A DNA stretch of 64,000 nt from Alentia gelatinosa (taxonomy: Eukaryota; Annelida; Polychaeta; Phyllodocida; Polynoidae), in contig OX465581.1 in NCBI GenBank assembly GCA_950022655.1, positions 35,249,300 to 35,313,299 on the forward strand. The letters run 5' to 3'. A program made the translations under genes and the position numbers. This document shows, one piece after another, positions 12,890 through 25,500 of this stretch. Position 1 is the first letter of the stretch. Every line of letters begins with the position of its first letter. The notes under the pieces are model-generated. The model searched no databases, was not told where the DNA came from, and saw only the letters and a program-made list of their open reading frames with translations.

Positions 12890-13275
12890 CGATGTTCCTA
12901 TCGTTATTGCGGACCACCTGCTCCTGCAGTTCACCCAGGAGCACTCCTCCAGCAGCCACGTGGTGAGCACGCACCACAGGTCTCCTACACACACCTGCAC
13001 GCTTCCTGCTCCAGGGCGCGCCTGGCGCTATTTCCTCCCAACAACTTTTAGTGGTGGACCCGCCCTGCAGCCACCACACGGCTACCTGCGGGACTGAGCC
13101 CGGCACACAGGCCTCACTGACCTCCTACCTGCCCGCTGGACACGCCGCCCGGAGGCGGACCAGGTGCCGGCCTCCTGAAGGTCCAGCCTCGGCAGTGACA
13201 GAGCTAAGTAGGGCTAGGTTTAGGGAGAAGAGCCCGTGGTCGCCCGTGTGACGCCCGTGTGACGGTCACACGCCG
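12890..13275. promoter_or_regulatory. CpG-rich block ending in a CGTGTGAC palindrome
   Basis: GC-rich, CpG-bearing DNA bounded by AT-rich flanks. Frames of 74 (minus) and 66 (plus) codons overlap each other, so composition explains them. At 13256-13272 CGTGTGAC-G-GTCACACG is a perfect 17 bp odd palindrome, and a further CGTGTGAC lies just upstream. Possible regulatory element; no gene assignment. Confidence 0.35.
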
Positions 13276-13390
13276 CCAACAATGCACGTGTCCAGCATTA
13301 AAAAAATATCCTCAAGGAATGCAGGAGTTTGGTTGTTTTTTTTTTATCTTAAAAAAAGCCATTCCTGTACTCTACGCGAGGACTTGTGTT

Positions 13391-13698
13391 TACACTGTAA
13401 AGCAATTCAGTAAACTATACGGGATACTACCATAAAGCTGGATGGTATGTTACCTTCCGTAAATTTCTATACCGTATATTTATTATCATTTGTCAAGGAG
13501 CCATGTGTATGGTATATTCGAACAGCTTTGCATTCTCATATTTACAGGTTTGAACCGTTATCAAAATAGGGGTTATTAGAGTTCATATTTATGGTCATAA
13601 ATGTAATACGGTCACCGGTTTATTTTACGGTATTTCCCTGGACACTGGGGTACTAGGGAAATACAGTAAAATTAACGTGATTTTTTTTTACAGTGTAG
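13391..13698. mobile_element. MITE with TACACTGTAAA ends
   Basis: Perfect 11 bp terminal inverted repeats: TACACTGTAAA (13391-13401) and TTTACAGTGTA (13688-13698). An inner pair, TTTACGGTATTTCCCT (from about 13624) and AGGGAAATACAGTAAA (from about 13656), adds a second stem. At 308 bp with no coding frame this is a non-autonomous DNA transposon. Similar CACTGTAAA ends are familiar from animal MITEs, but I cannot fix the superfamily. Confidence 0.75.
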
Positions 13699-15034
13699 AC
13701 ATTGTCAATGGTCACACAATGTTTGACACATAGGTCCTACATGCATATTCAGAGCGTTGGCAACCTAAGGGAATGCTACAATTGATACATGATAGGTACT
13801 GAGAGACCTTAGTGTAAAAATTGTGGATCCCTACTTCATGGATTGCAGTCAGCCGATAATGAGATAAATCTTGCAATAACCTTTCAGCCATGTACATGAT
13901 ATGACCCTAGCTGACCTAAAACATAATCAAACATTCAACAACCTTTATATGAGTGTATATACATGTTGAAATTACAAAATGTATGTGCTAAAATAACAAT
14001 AGACTTGATATATTTTATATTCGATTCGAGACTTTTATTCAATCATAAACATTTGTATTTTACATTAATGGTATTTTCAATACCCATATACATACTGTAC
14101 GCCCTTATGCTATAAACGAAAAACGTCCGTGTTGTAATATCGTTAAACCACTTTCTCGATTGACGCTCTAAAATATGAAAATGTCGTCAATTCCTTGCTG
14201 CATGCATGATTAGAATATGACGCAAACATGTATGTGTCTGTATGTATGTATAAGGTTGGCTTTGTAAACATCTCCTTAGCAGATACACGCATTCACATAT
14301 ATCATTCTGAACATATAGGTATGAAAGTTGCGACAATGATACAGCTCAGAGAGCTTTAGGACCCAAGCCACAATTCCCAGACAGTCAGGTTGAAAGAGAC
14401 AACTACAAGGATATCGAATTTCACAGCCTTCCTATCTGCATCAACCTTGAAGCCCTCTATTGTCATTTGCCCTTTTAGACTAGCGTGGTATGTTTGATCA
14501 TCACGACTCTGGATCTGCTTGACTCCGGGCGAGGTGGTGACCTTGGGAACCTACCCGTGCTGAGTTCCCGACAAAAGCCCGCGTCTCAGCACAACTCGAG
14601 CGTGACGTCACATCACAGCCAAACGACATTTGGTCACGGCGCCGGCGTCGTAGATCAACGCGCGGGAAAACACTGCGACAAGGACTGATGTTGTCGTCTG
14701 CTCTCCAGACAAGCGATTGCATCTCTTGTCACCGGTCTCTACATATACTCAGACAATTATAATCTGAAGACAAGATGCGCCCACCTAACAGGACAGCCAC
14801 ACATATATGATCCAACTACACAGAAGTTGCGAGATCTTCTAGCTCACAATTATCCAACATAAATAACAAGTACTGAGCCCAATTTTACACCAATAATGTT
14901 TCAGCATCATATGGACATTTTCCCGTTATGAAAGGGTGGAAGTGTATCAGGTTTGACGCCCAGAAATGTGTTGCAGGAGGTGGAAGTCAATGCTGGTGCT
15001 TCATGATAACACCTTTTCCTTCAAACTGGGAACT
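13699..15034. other. Background with a GC-rich patch at 14500-14720
   Basis: Frames of 67 (plus) and 73 (minus) codons overlap in the GC-rich patch and match nothing known. The rest is AT-rich. Confidence 0.5.
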
Positions 15035-15317
15035 GAATCGATATCCATACCCACTGAATATATGCCATGAGTTGGTTGTGGAGTAGTCTGACGAGGCAGA
15101 GCCGAGCGAGTTCACATAGCACACCAAAATGAATGGCATATTTTAAGTGGCTATGGATCGAGTGCGGTTCAGATTTTATCTCACCCCTCACTGACTTATT
15201 GACTAACATTTATCACATCATCCCACATTGAGTTTTTTTAGCAATACTCCACGGGCGTTGAGTACAAGTTACCAATGCTAAGTTTATGTGGAAAAATTAA
15301 CAGGGGTGAGATGAATT
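15035..15317 (-). mobile_element. Two-part foldback element, family I copy E (inverted)
   Basis: Same layout as copy A, on the minus strand. Its TIR unit has ends GATTTTATCTCACCCCT (15172-15188) and AGGGGTGAGATGAATT (15302-15317). On the minus strand its interior carries CATAAACTTAGCATTG and the block GGGATGATGTGATAAATGTTAG, colinear with copy A. The hairpin part (15035-15170) pairs GAATCGATATCCATACCCAC with its near-inverse ending CGAGTGCGGTTC. On the minus strand the loop reads CTCGGCTCTGCCTCGTCAG. Confidence 0.78.
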
Positions 15318-16144
15318 GGCAACCACCGTGAGCCACACTGTAGTAAAACACTCCATTTCAGACAAATTTGGTGGAGAATTTTTCCCCACACTATACTTCA
15401 TGGTAAGACTGTATAGACATGCAACCATAATGACATGATAGTTGCATGAAATGTACCGGACATTCAACGTTACTACAAACAGGTTTATCCACCAATCAGC
15501 AGTTAGTATGAGAATGGCAGCGCTGGAGTGCTGGACCTTCTTCACCCATATCAAGGCTGCAGACTCTGGGGTCGGCTTGGAGAGCTGAGTCTGATGCTGA
15601 CGACTGTTGACTTTGATCACAGTCAGCGACCATCTCAGGTCACAAACATGCCAAACATATGTCAGTCCTAATGCCAACCCGCCATCTTGCCCCAACCCCT
15701 GGCTTTATCGTGCTGAAGGTTTGATTGAGCGTGCTTTTCAAACACGGCCCACACCGGGCAGCAGAAGTGCCCCTTTAGAGCGCGCCACCGGTCGTAATTA
15801 TACAGTTGTAGCCTGTTCGTAGGAGCCGCATTGTTTGTGAACGCGGCTCGCGAGGGCTTCACATGTAAATCAAAATTCTATTCAACATCTCGGATCGATG
15901 GCTGGCTGACCTTTCCCCTGAACCCATTCAAAACGAAATCATCGGCCATTAATTTGGGCCCAGGTCGAGGGGAGGCTTTGGAAGCTGTCGCCATTCAAGG
16001 AAGCCGGGCAGCTGGCGACTGGCCCTTGTCAGAAGCAAATCTCGCCCGGTCCGCGATCTCCCGTGATAACGCGAGACGTCATTCATCACGCACCGCAATT
16101 AAAAATATACCTCATAGAGTCTTTGTGCGCGGTGTGCATTTAGA

Positions 16145-16171
16145 GCGAGCACAAAATGGTTTTGTGCTCGC
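16145..16171. other. Perfect 12 bp stem, 3-nt loop hairpin
   Basis: GCGAGCACAAAA, loop TGG, then TTTTGTGCTCGC: every base pairs. It lies 33 bp before a second hairpin in the same CpG-rich block. Function unknown; too short for a pre-miRNA by itself. Confidence 0.7.
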
Positions 16172-16204
16172 AGCGGACACACCTCCTCGCCAAGTTATCG
16201 TGGC

Positions 16205-16245
16205 CCAAGCACACATCAAACACTGAACGTTTGATGAGTGCTTGG
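16205..16245. other. 17 bp stem, 7-nt loop hairpin
   Basis: CCAAGCACACATCAAAC, loop ACTGAAC, then GTTTGATGAGTGCTTGG: one mismatch in 17. Together with the neighbour at 16145-16171 this suggests a structured transcript or paired palindromic protein sites. Confidence 0.7.
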
Positions 16246-16689
16246 TGTCCTTTCATTGAGATCACTGATTCTCTTCCACGCCCCGATACTCATCGTGCTC
16301 AAATTCAAACTTCCCAGATGGTGTCTCGCCATCCAACTGGTCAGAAACAATGTCTCACAAAGGAGGCGGCCATTTACTTCAGATTAATGTTGATGGACCC
16401 AGGCGGGCGATAATGAAGGAAATGTCCATACATCATGACCACCGACGTCTCTCCTGTTGCGCACACAGCAACAAGTGTCGTCTCTGCCGCTGGGTGGCGT
16501 CCTGACACATGTCGCTGGGTTATCATCGGGTGGATCGATGAAGAGAGCAGACGACATTTTAGGAAGCCGCCTACGCCTGTCTGCCGCGCCACTTCCGATA
16601 CACACCCGCCTTACCATGTACATACATGTACACACCAACAACATGGACGACAAATCATCTCAGATCAAACTTGCCATATCAGTAACCAT

Positions 16690-17960
16690 TGAACGTGCTC
16701 TATTAGCACTTTATGGTGGTTGAATGTTTTCTTTTTCCTCTCTTTTGTTGAAATATTCGATGTTTTTTCTGCTTGTGGGCATTTGGAATTCAGAGCCTTG
16801 TCCAGCTTTTTCTGCGAACTCCTATATCATACAAAAAGGAATTATTGTATAAAATTACCTTACGGACGATGAATATAAATGACACTTGCTTTGAACTTGA
16901 GGCATATTTATAGCTTCATCATCCCAAGCTGCTCCTCCTGATAAATATTCATTTATTTGGGATTGGAACCGCAAGGGAGGAATAATTGTGACAGATGGAT
17001 GCCTCACAATAGCTTTATTCGATGAGGAAGTTTTGATTGCTAGCAATGGATCTTTATGTTTGTTTAACCGCAGACATCTCACGATTTATCATATTTGAAA
17101 TGCCGAGTCATCTTCTGCCCCATTGCATAGAACCTTAAGATGAGATTAATATTTTTGTGCTTTTCATGGGTTGTATGCTATATTGTGTGCAACTCAGAAA
17201 AGATATTTGAGGTTTCGGGTTTTATGAGTGAATAGGCAGTTCAATACGTTTTTTTAACCTGACCGCTTATGAAGCAAAGATGTAAAATGTGTAATCAGGA
17301 GAATCTAGTTATATATGATCTACAGACAAATCTTTACCTTACGACAAGAAAGTAGGCATATACATGTCCTGTCGCTGTTGAAAATTTTCTCTATTTTCAT
17401 TAAGCTTGCATTACAGGTACGATTCTTCTGCATATATGTTATGCTCCTGATATTTTCTGGGAAAGTCTTGTTCGAGTATTAGGTGTTAAAGCGTTTTGCT
17501 ATATGACATGACAATATCCCAAAGTGGGCCATTCAATGGTGGTACTTTGCGTTCTTACTCTGTATTGTCTCAGTGATTCGAAACTTTTGGATATTTTGAT
17601 AAAACTTTGCTCAATTTCACACGTTTCTTGATTACCCATTCATTCTGCTCATTTGCTTACTCGGAAAGGTTTGCAAGTTTCATGTATTCACATACTTGTT
17701 TACCGCTTACACGGAGGTCCTTTTTATTTCTATGTATTTTCAAACATTGCTTAACGTGTAAAACTGTAAGAAAATGTCTGTTTTATACTCCAAAGACTGC
17801 TGTATTATCATTATGGTTTGAAAAGGTAGACGTTACGAACTTTATGTTTTACGAACCTTTAACTTTGATATTGTTATTGTTTGTTATCCTAACAGCAAAT
17901 ATGAAACTAACATGGTAAACGGACCTTTTTCTTTTTTCTTATTCCATGAAGCAATAAAGT
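16690..17960 (+). other. T-rich stretch ending in AATAAA
   Basis: The plus strand is notably T-rich. The stretch ends with AATAAA at 17953-17958 after a 103-codon frame (17607-17918) without a recognised domain. The composition fits a 3' untranslated region or non-coding transcript, but nothing ties it to a gene. Confidence 0.2.
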
Positions 17961-20151
17961 TCTACACAAAAGTAGGTCTTCCACTGTGGCTGTAGTGCAT
18001 GCATCTACATCACAGCGCAATCCTCGACGTATAGATGTGGACTTACCTTAATGTCACAGAGTTCATGCATATCTCCAATAAAGCTATTAAATGTAATTTG
18101 GATAACCTTTTTGAATTTTGCAATGCACGACAGTTCTTTCCGTAGAAAGATTTTCCGCTGAAGGATATCTCACCTATCTAGTTAACAGCACATGAAGGTA
18201 TTCATAAAGGTATTTGATATAACACCATAAATATAGAGTACAATAATACCACTGTCTACATTGCAATAGAAAGTATAACGAAGGCTTAAATTACAACATC
18301 TATATCAATTTTGGCCATCGAGTTTGCCTGATTGATATAACAGATCCCTAGAATGTTAGGATGAACAGTTACGTTGAAAAGCAACATTTTTTCCTGAAGC
18401 TGCTACATTATTCCTCTCTTGGGTCTAAACCATGGGACATGCTATACCTAGCATGTGACATGCATGTTTCTAAATCATTGCAAATTGTGTTTAACCAATT
18501 TGAAAAAAAGTGCCCCTCATCTGGACCCCCATAGTAGGATTACACTCTTGTAAAAAGCCCTTTGAAAGTTGATGGCCAATAAGAAGGCTCCTACCTACCT
18601 TTTCATGTCTTATATAAACATAACGTTTGGACCTAAATGATGTCCAATCATAAAGCCAGACTAGTCTGGCATAATCACTTAGAATATCATCTCTTTCAAT
18701 ATCGCCATCTTATAACAACATTTACAAGAGAAATAGTGCGCCAGTATCAAATACTTGCTCTGTCTTCCGGAGGGTTATCATGTATACTTCTCCCCTATTC
18801 ATTAATAAGTACACCAGTATCAATAAAATCGTGGCCTTTGCTGCGAAATACCGGTAGATCTCTGCACTAACTTTTACTCTCTTCCTCTCCCTATCTTTCT
18901 CGACAGTTGGGAAGTTAGTGTCACCGTCAAATATATCTCTGCTCGTAGACCGGCATTCTACAGGATTCGCCTGATCTTGGCTCAACTCCTCATCGCCAAA
19001 GTCGGGGGGGGGGGGGGGGGGGCTTAACTAATGTCCTCAGTTTCTGTGGCAAAATTCCATTGAGAGTTCTTCACACCCATATTCTACGAGTTTGACCGCA
19101 TCAGACTCTACCGATATTTCCCTACCTACTTTCTCATATAGAGCTTTATTTTCCACTTTTCATCTGTTATGGAAATTTCAGCAACTGGGTCACTAGTTTT
19201 GTATGCTCAACACCATCCCCAGTCATTGATGCTATTTACCTTTAATTACTGGTCTTGGTCACTAGAGATTCGAAAGATGTAAATAAGTAAACACAGGTCA
19301 GCTATGACTTTTTTCCTTCCCATATAGTTTCCTTGTGAACTTTGTAAACATTGAAGTGTAGGATAAGACTTATTGACTCAGGACAAAGTCTTCCATTCTG
19401 CCGTCAATCATTGAGTCTTCGTCAAAGATTGCCACAACTAAGAATTGTCCTATATAACTGATAATAATCTAGTATTTCCTTGCGACAAATAATAAAAGGT
19501 TATGAAACTTTGGATATAAAATATGTTTCTCTATTCAATTTAGATCTTGTCATATAGGATGCATGGAGCGAAGGGAGCCAATTCTTCACCATACCGGAAG
19601 TAAAGAGACCTATCTTGTGAACAGTTGTCGGTGGTCAATTGTCGTCTGCATTTATATAGGGCACAAAGTATTTGCTAGTTCGGCCATCATCCGCCAGGAA
19701 ATCGTAAGATAACACCACTATAGTCGTGGGGCAACCACTGTTATCAGTTGTTATAATCTATAGGTAATATTAAGACAAGGCTAAAATTCCTCCACGGCAA
19801 GCCCAAAAAACATACTTTTGATAAAATCTATTGATAATATGTCCCGCCCCCTGGTGTTTTAGATGGCGTCGGGGGGCAAGATGGCCACCTCCATAGCACA
19901 TTAGCTATGTTCCTTATACAATGAGCTTGACCGGTGGTGCCTCTATGCGTTAGGCCGAATTTACACCTGCCCACGGTAAATGCACCGACAAAATTTGAGG
20001 AAAATAAAGTCGGTGATGCTCCCCGATAAAATATGGGTATCGATTATTGGTGACACTCCAAGTATGTGAATACAGGAAACACCTGTATAATCTGTGCGCA
20101 CCGACGACCCACATTTAAATGAGCTGCAAACGTGTCAGTCCTCATTCTCAG
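17961..20151. other. Background; partial relative of family III near 19965-20150
   Basis: No gene seen. From about 19965 there are CACCTGCC, GCACCGAC, CGGTGATG and CGATTATTGGTGAC words resembling family III interiors, so a degraded or nested copy may precede the intact one at 20364. Confidence 0.4.
19004..19022 (+). repeat. Poly-G tract, 19 bp
   Basis: Uninterrupted G run; G-quadruplex-capable and length-unstable. Confidence 0.95.
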
Positions 20152-20183
20152 CCGATGATTTCAAAGTGCTTTGAAATCGTCGG
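20152..20183. other. 15 bp stem, 2-nt loop hairpin
   Basis: CCGATGATTTCAAAG, TG, CTTTGAAATCGTCGG: one mismatch. It lies in family III-like DNA and is probably part of a nested transposon. Confidence 0.65.
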
Positions 20184-20363
20184 AGGCCTCAAAAGTCGGT
20201 CGATGGTGCCATGTTATGCAAATTTCGGTTGGGAAATCGTTGACCAGCTCTGTATTTCTTCTGGTTACACTAACCGGTATTTTATCTGAAATGCCAAATG
20301 ACTGGCCAGCGGTGCCAGATTCTTGAATCTGTGCACAAAATCGTTAGGTTTAAAATCGGTCTG

Positions 20364-20674
20364 ATGTGGCGTTTCCACCTGCCGATTATGACCAACGATT
20401 ATGGCATTTAGCAACACCGAACGATTATGTGACACTTCTCTTATTACAAGTACCACCGACAATCTGTCTCCATGTTGAATTAATCGGTGGCCCAATGGAT
20501 TGGATTGTCAAATATTGGTCGGCAACTACTATGATTTTTATTGAAAAACAGCGTTTATTCTGGCTGCCACCGATTATGCTCACCAATGATATTTCAAGCA
20601 GAACCACCACCTGACCTTTTGTACAGGTTGCATATAATCGGTGGCTTATTCGTCAATAGGTGGAAACGCCACAT
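20364..20674 (+). mobile_element. TIR element (MITE), family III copy 2
   Basis: The ends TGTGGCGTTTCCACCTGCCG and AGGTGGAAACGCCACA are inverted repeats. The interior is colinear with 2808-3159: GATTATGGCATTTAGCA then ACACCGA on the left, and GAACCACC...TTTTGTACA...ATATAATCGGTGGCTT on the right. About 311 bp and no coding frame. This copy has cleaner termini than copy 1. Confidence 0.78.
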
Positions 20675-21110
20675 TATACATACCTTGATACATATAAGTA
20701 TTTAACACAGATCTGAAAGGAAATTGAAGCACCAACCAGTAACTCCAATAAACTGAAATAAAAATTGTGCAACTACATATGATTGTTGACGCAGCAGGAT
20801 GTAAAGAAAATAGATTAATGCATTAAGGTCATCACAAATATCCTTAGTTCAAAAACAACAGGTTGTTTAATACAAGGAAAGAAAATCCAACTTATCAAAG
20901 TATGGCAGTTGCAGTGAAGATAAAGTAAAACATTCTACTCGAAACAAGAACGTTCTACTCGAAGCAGACGACAATAGAATAAACAAGACAGGCGGGAAAG
21001 TGCGAGGGACCAAGTGCGAACACAACATTGCTGTGGATAAATAGCAGTCTCCTGAGTCTCCAATCACAACATTTACTGTTAACAACATGTGATAGTCGAC
21101 AACAACCCGC
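20675..21110. other. AT-rich background, nothing recognised
   Basis: No gene or repeat partner seen; a short direct repeat ACGTTCTACTCGAA-like occurs around 20933-20962. Confidence 0.5.
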
Positions 21111-21119
21111 TAGGAGAGT

Positions 21120-21420
21120 GCAGTTCGCTCAACGTGTCTGTGTCGGCCGCCTGGAGATGGCGCTGACGGTCGTGCAGAATGTCCCGGATGTGGGCCAATA
21201 AAGCCGCCAGGAGGCGCGGTAAGGACGCCGTGGCGTCACGTCAAGTGCGGAGACGCCGTTTACTCCCTCTGGTGGAGACGCTGGAGAACAGTGGGAGACG
21301 CTCCTCCAGGGTGGCGCGGAGTTTGGCGGACCGGGGGTCAACGAGCGGGGGAGGGCGGGGCGCCGGCGGGACTCCCGCCTTAGACGGGCTCGGGCGCCAT
21401 GTTTTTCTGTGAGGGCTCTA
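21120..21420. promoter_or_regulatory. CpG-rich block
   Basis: Dense CpG including GGCGCGG and GGGGCGCCGGCGGG. Plus (77 codon) and minus (125 codon) frames overlap antisense to each other and are rich in R, S, P and A, as composition predicts. Candidate regulatory island. Confidence 0.35.
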
Positions 21421-22329
21421 CCGCTTCCTCTTGATATACAAATGTATATAGCAGATTTTCTCAGACTCCTGGATGTTCCACCCCTTGTTTTTCGTGTTAG
21501 TAGCAACCTCTAAGGAAACATCAATTACTAGTGTGGTGAACAAAACTTTCCTGGGATGGATGAGAATGCAATGGGAGAACACGCGAAAATAGCGAATTTG
21601 GGGGTTAATATTATTCACATTCTTAAACAATATGAAATTCAATGTTCAGGTTCAGGATATTGTTCGGGGGTCAGTATTGAGAAAGTAGAACGATTTCATG
21701 GATTTGTCATAAAAGGGTATCTATTGAATACTTGGAGCAAGGTGGAATAATTCATAAAATGTACCTTGAAAATTAACTTATGTAAGTATAAGTATGAACA
21801 AGGCTTTGGTACCATTCGTATCAGTACTGGAATACCACTGAACAAGGGTATGTTAAGGAGGTATGTGGACATACACAAGACACAGCTCCTAGGTCATTCA
21901 GGTGGCGATCTGAGAGGAGCCGAGGTGAACAGTGACATAGCATACAGGACGTAGTTATAATACATGTCCTTATTGCATGTCGGGAGGCGCCCACAGCCCG
22001 CGGCATGTCTATGCGCGTCTCAGTGTCGTCTGCTTGTCGTCTGCTCACGTGACGTGTGTTCTGTCGGTGCAAACAGTACCACAGCGTACCGGGCACTTCA
22101 CCGTAACCCCGTACCGCCCGGCCGCACCCCTCACCACACCCCACCCGCACGCTGCAGACATGTATACGTTATGTAAGACCGCCAAGGTGCCATACTGGCG
22201 CTGCCAACCCTTAACCTCCTCCATGGCTCCAGCAGACCCTCAGGTGTGTGGATGTGGAGAAGGGAGGGGGTGGTTGCTGGATCCATTTATACAGGATGGA
22301 TGCTGGAGTATTCCATACTCCTTCCCAAA
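21421..22329. other. Background with a GC-rich patch at 21985-22160
   Basis: Overlapping frames on both strands (up to 159 codons, 21977-22456) run into the hairpin element downstream, so they are not credible genes. Confidence 0.45.
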
Positions 22330-22575
22330 ACCCTTGCCTCTTTTCCGAGGCATGAATATTGGGAGATGTGGCTTTATGTTTTGTGTAGGAAATATTCAAC
22401 TTGTCTTTCGAGCTCAGCGAATGTTTCTTACACAAAACAACAAGGAATGTAGGTAATTCAGACACTATCACTACGTCTCCTTATTACTATATAGGCTACC
22501 TGGTAATCACGTGGTACGGAGTGCACGAAGTATTAGTTCGTGAACAGTGTGCAGAATGAAATCCGAACAGCTGAC
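22330..22575 (-). mobile_element. Hairpin element, family II copy b (inverted)
   Basis: The hairpin at 22379-22437 pairs TTTTGTGTAGGAAATATTC with GAATGTTTCTTACACAAAA around a 21 bp loop holding TCTTTCGAG. A second one at 22521-22545 reads GTGCACGAAG, TATTA, GTTCGTGAAC. The flank CACGTGGTACGGAGTGCACG is the exact inverse of 48570-48602 apart from the arm mismatches. AATTCAGACAC and TCCTTATTACTATATA match the inverse of 48640-48680. It is therefore the minus-strand homologue of copy c. Confidence 0.75.
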
Positions 22576-25500
22576 ACATAACTTTGAGACATTCGCGCAC
22601 AGGTATATGATAATTTCTCTTCTTATTCATTTTTTTCTCAAAGGCATCCTAAAGATGTCACTGCCTTAAAAATTGCACTTCAATAGAATTTATCAGGGTT
22701 CCCTATCTTGAAGACCGAGGCTTATCTAAAGACCAACGCACACTAGGCGACTATGTGTTTTTCTTACAAAACTTTTTCAATTGGTGAATATACAGTATAC
22801 ATCTATTTCCTAGACAGGAAATGAATAAATAGAACTATTAAATAGGGTATTTGCAATCAAATATGATATCTAGAGTTGTATAGAACAGGTGTGGTGTCAA
22901 CAACGCCATAGTTTCTATCATCCCCTGGAAATCTCCTTGATTGTATGACCACATATTGGTCTATAGATGTACATATTCTAGCATATTCAATTTGAAATCA
23001 CTAGTAAAATTGACATTGAAAATAGTGACTTGTCTTTGTTGAAGACTAGCGTGAACATATATTCTGAAATGCACAAATTGCAATATTTAAGCCCTCAATG
23101 ATATCAAGATGAACGAGAAGGCCTGTCTGACCTATCTAAAGTTATAAAAATCACACTAATTTATCGATAAAATAGATATAGTCAAATAGTGCAACTGTAT
23201 GGTGTAAGTATAGTATTCTGATGCAAGTCCCCGAGTAAAATTGCGTTGGAAAGTGCGTTTCATCCATAAAAGGGCGAACAGAACAAACAAACAATAGATG
23301 CTATTTATAAAAGGTGGATTCGATACAAATTAATCAGACTCATGTTTACAGAACATTTTAATGATCAAGGATATATTTTGTTCGGCGATGGATGGTACAC
23401 ATGTCTTACTGCTAAAGGAAAATGCTATTGGTCAGCGATGGATAAAACACTTTTAGTATTTTGGCTATTCTCTTTTTTCGACGTTGGAGAAATCACATGT
23501 TCTTGGAAAACTGATCAATAAAAGACACAGCGAAGCTCGTATCATAAAAACTACACCTGACACACCTGAATCCTCTTATCATAGTTTCACCAGAGGGTTG
23601 CCTATCTCGACGGAAAGCTGATGTTTACACCTGGATTCGTAACTACCTGTATTTTAACCAACTATATAAAGTAGCAAAACACAGAATTTCATTTGCAATG
23701 CCGGAGGAATGTGACCTATGTAGAATTCAATGTAGCACTGAAAGGCCTTCTCTAGAGTACGACATTTGTATACACGGGTTCTATGTATCCCTGGGCCCAA
23801 AAAGACTCCATGGCATATTCGTCCCTCGACCATCTCTTATTTCGGACATCATCAAAAGCATTGAATTTTATAGACAAGTGTCATTTGGTGGAGAAAGGCT
23901 CCTGTGTACAGAGGTGTGCCTTCGGCTGGCGGGCTTCTGGATGCGCAAGGCCGCCTCCCAAATGCTGGCATGGCCGCGACAGACTGGCGACCCTCCACTC
24001 CCTGGCCTTAGTCCTCAGCAAGATCCTATTTAGATATGCAAATATGCAGACGGTTAGGGAGAGGCTGCAGACTCCAGCAATGCCTAAACGTAAGCGACGT
24101 TTGGTAAGCTTACGTTGTCTCTAATGGCACTGGTTTGTGTTAGGATGGCCGCCAAGAGGGTCTTACGTGAACCCATCCATAAAACTGTCCTGGACGCAAT
24201 TTAGTACGGGTTTTAACTGAAGCAGTGATGATATTCACATAGTGCCAGCAAGACCGCCATCGTCCCTCGTTGCTGCAGTCTGAAAGCAGGCAGGGTGTTC
24301 AGTCATTTTCTGGTCGATGTTTTTGCCTGTTGGGCGTCTTTTCTGGCCGGACGTAACGTGTCAATAAAGTTGTCACCTTTATACGCTTCACATCCTCGCC
24401 TGAGGAAGCCAAACTCTTCATACAATTTGCAATCGTAACATTTAGGAGACCAGGGAGAAGAGGAAAATACGTTAATGAATCAGTGGATGGACACTCCCTC
24501 TCTGGTTAATAGGTTTAGTTAAATTGTATACAAGATGCATACCTTAAACGTTTTGAAACTGTATCGTGTGTGTGCTTTTTCAGTTACTTTTATTTAGCTA
24601 TGATTGAGGACGAATTGGCAAAAAATAAACATTAATGATATTGTTTATTATAGGATGATTATAAGACCTCTCTTGGTTGAGAAAGTAAAGAATTATGTCT
24701 GCTTTATGTAACGAGAATTAAGGTTTCAACGAGGTATTCTCAGAATACCAATGTCTAGTATTTGTGTTACTCTGGTATTACCATAAGTATGATATACGTG
24801 TTTTGGAGTGGATTGTATTATCCCTGTGATTAGTCTTGTTCTGTGTTTTTTTCCACTTTCTTTCTCTGACTATTATATTGAAGAATGCTATTAAGCGCCT
24901 ATGATATGTATCATATTGCTTGTGATTAAATAGAATAAAATACGGTATCCCGCAATATTACAATTGAGTTTTTCATATACAATAGTGTTAACATAGTATG
25001 CCATATATCGCTACAATTATGTATATGCCAGGTGATAATATTCATGGAGACCAGTTGCTGTAAACAAATACTTTTCTTCGGCTTATACTTGCCCACAAAT
25101 TGAAATAGTATACTTTCCTTCGACATACTACATAAGTTATTTAATAATGATACTGTGGAAATATTCTCTCATCATACCAATGTACATATTGAGTCTTTTA
25201 CAGAAGTCGTTACTAGTAACCATCAATAAAAGAAATGATTAATTTTCTTGTTTGCCGTTACGTCTAGAAAGAAGTAGATATTTAGTCATGCATATCTAGA
25301 ACCCCTAGAATTATGTATCTGTCAAGGGCCTCAATCACCCTTATTAAACAAATTTGGACATATACTTCATATATTCTGTCTCTCATTAGACAAAGGTTTG
25401 TGTGCGGATATTTCTCATTAATGTATTATAATATATATCAATTAAGTAATGCAGATCATTAGGGTCTTTTTTACCCTTACAAAGAAACACATAGATATAA

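Larger units (their letters stand above)
15650..16660. promoter_or_regulatory. CpG-rich island, about 1 kb
   Basis: Sustained CpG-rich DNA with several overlapping frames on both strands (up to 131 codons, 15831-16226), none with a recognised domain. It contains YY1-like words: GCCATCTTG at about 15680-15688, and GGCGGCCATTT near 16366. Two hairpins lie at 16145-16245. It could be an unmethylated island at a distal promoter or a conserved regulatory block. Confidence 0.4.

Noticed and set aside
22337..22353. Histone-mRNA-like stem-loop (GCCTCTTTTCCGAGGC)
   Set aside because: Wrong loop length and stem sequence, no histone gene nearby, and it lies in a hairpin transposon.
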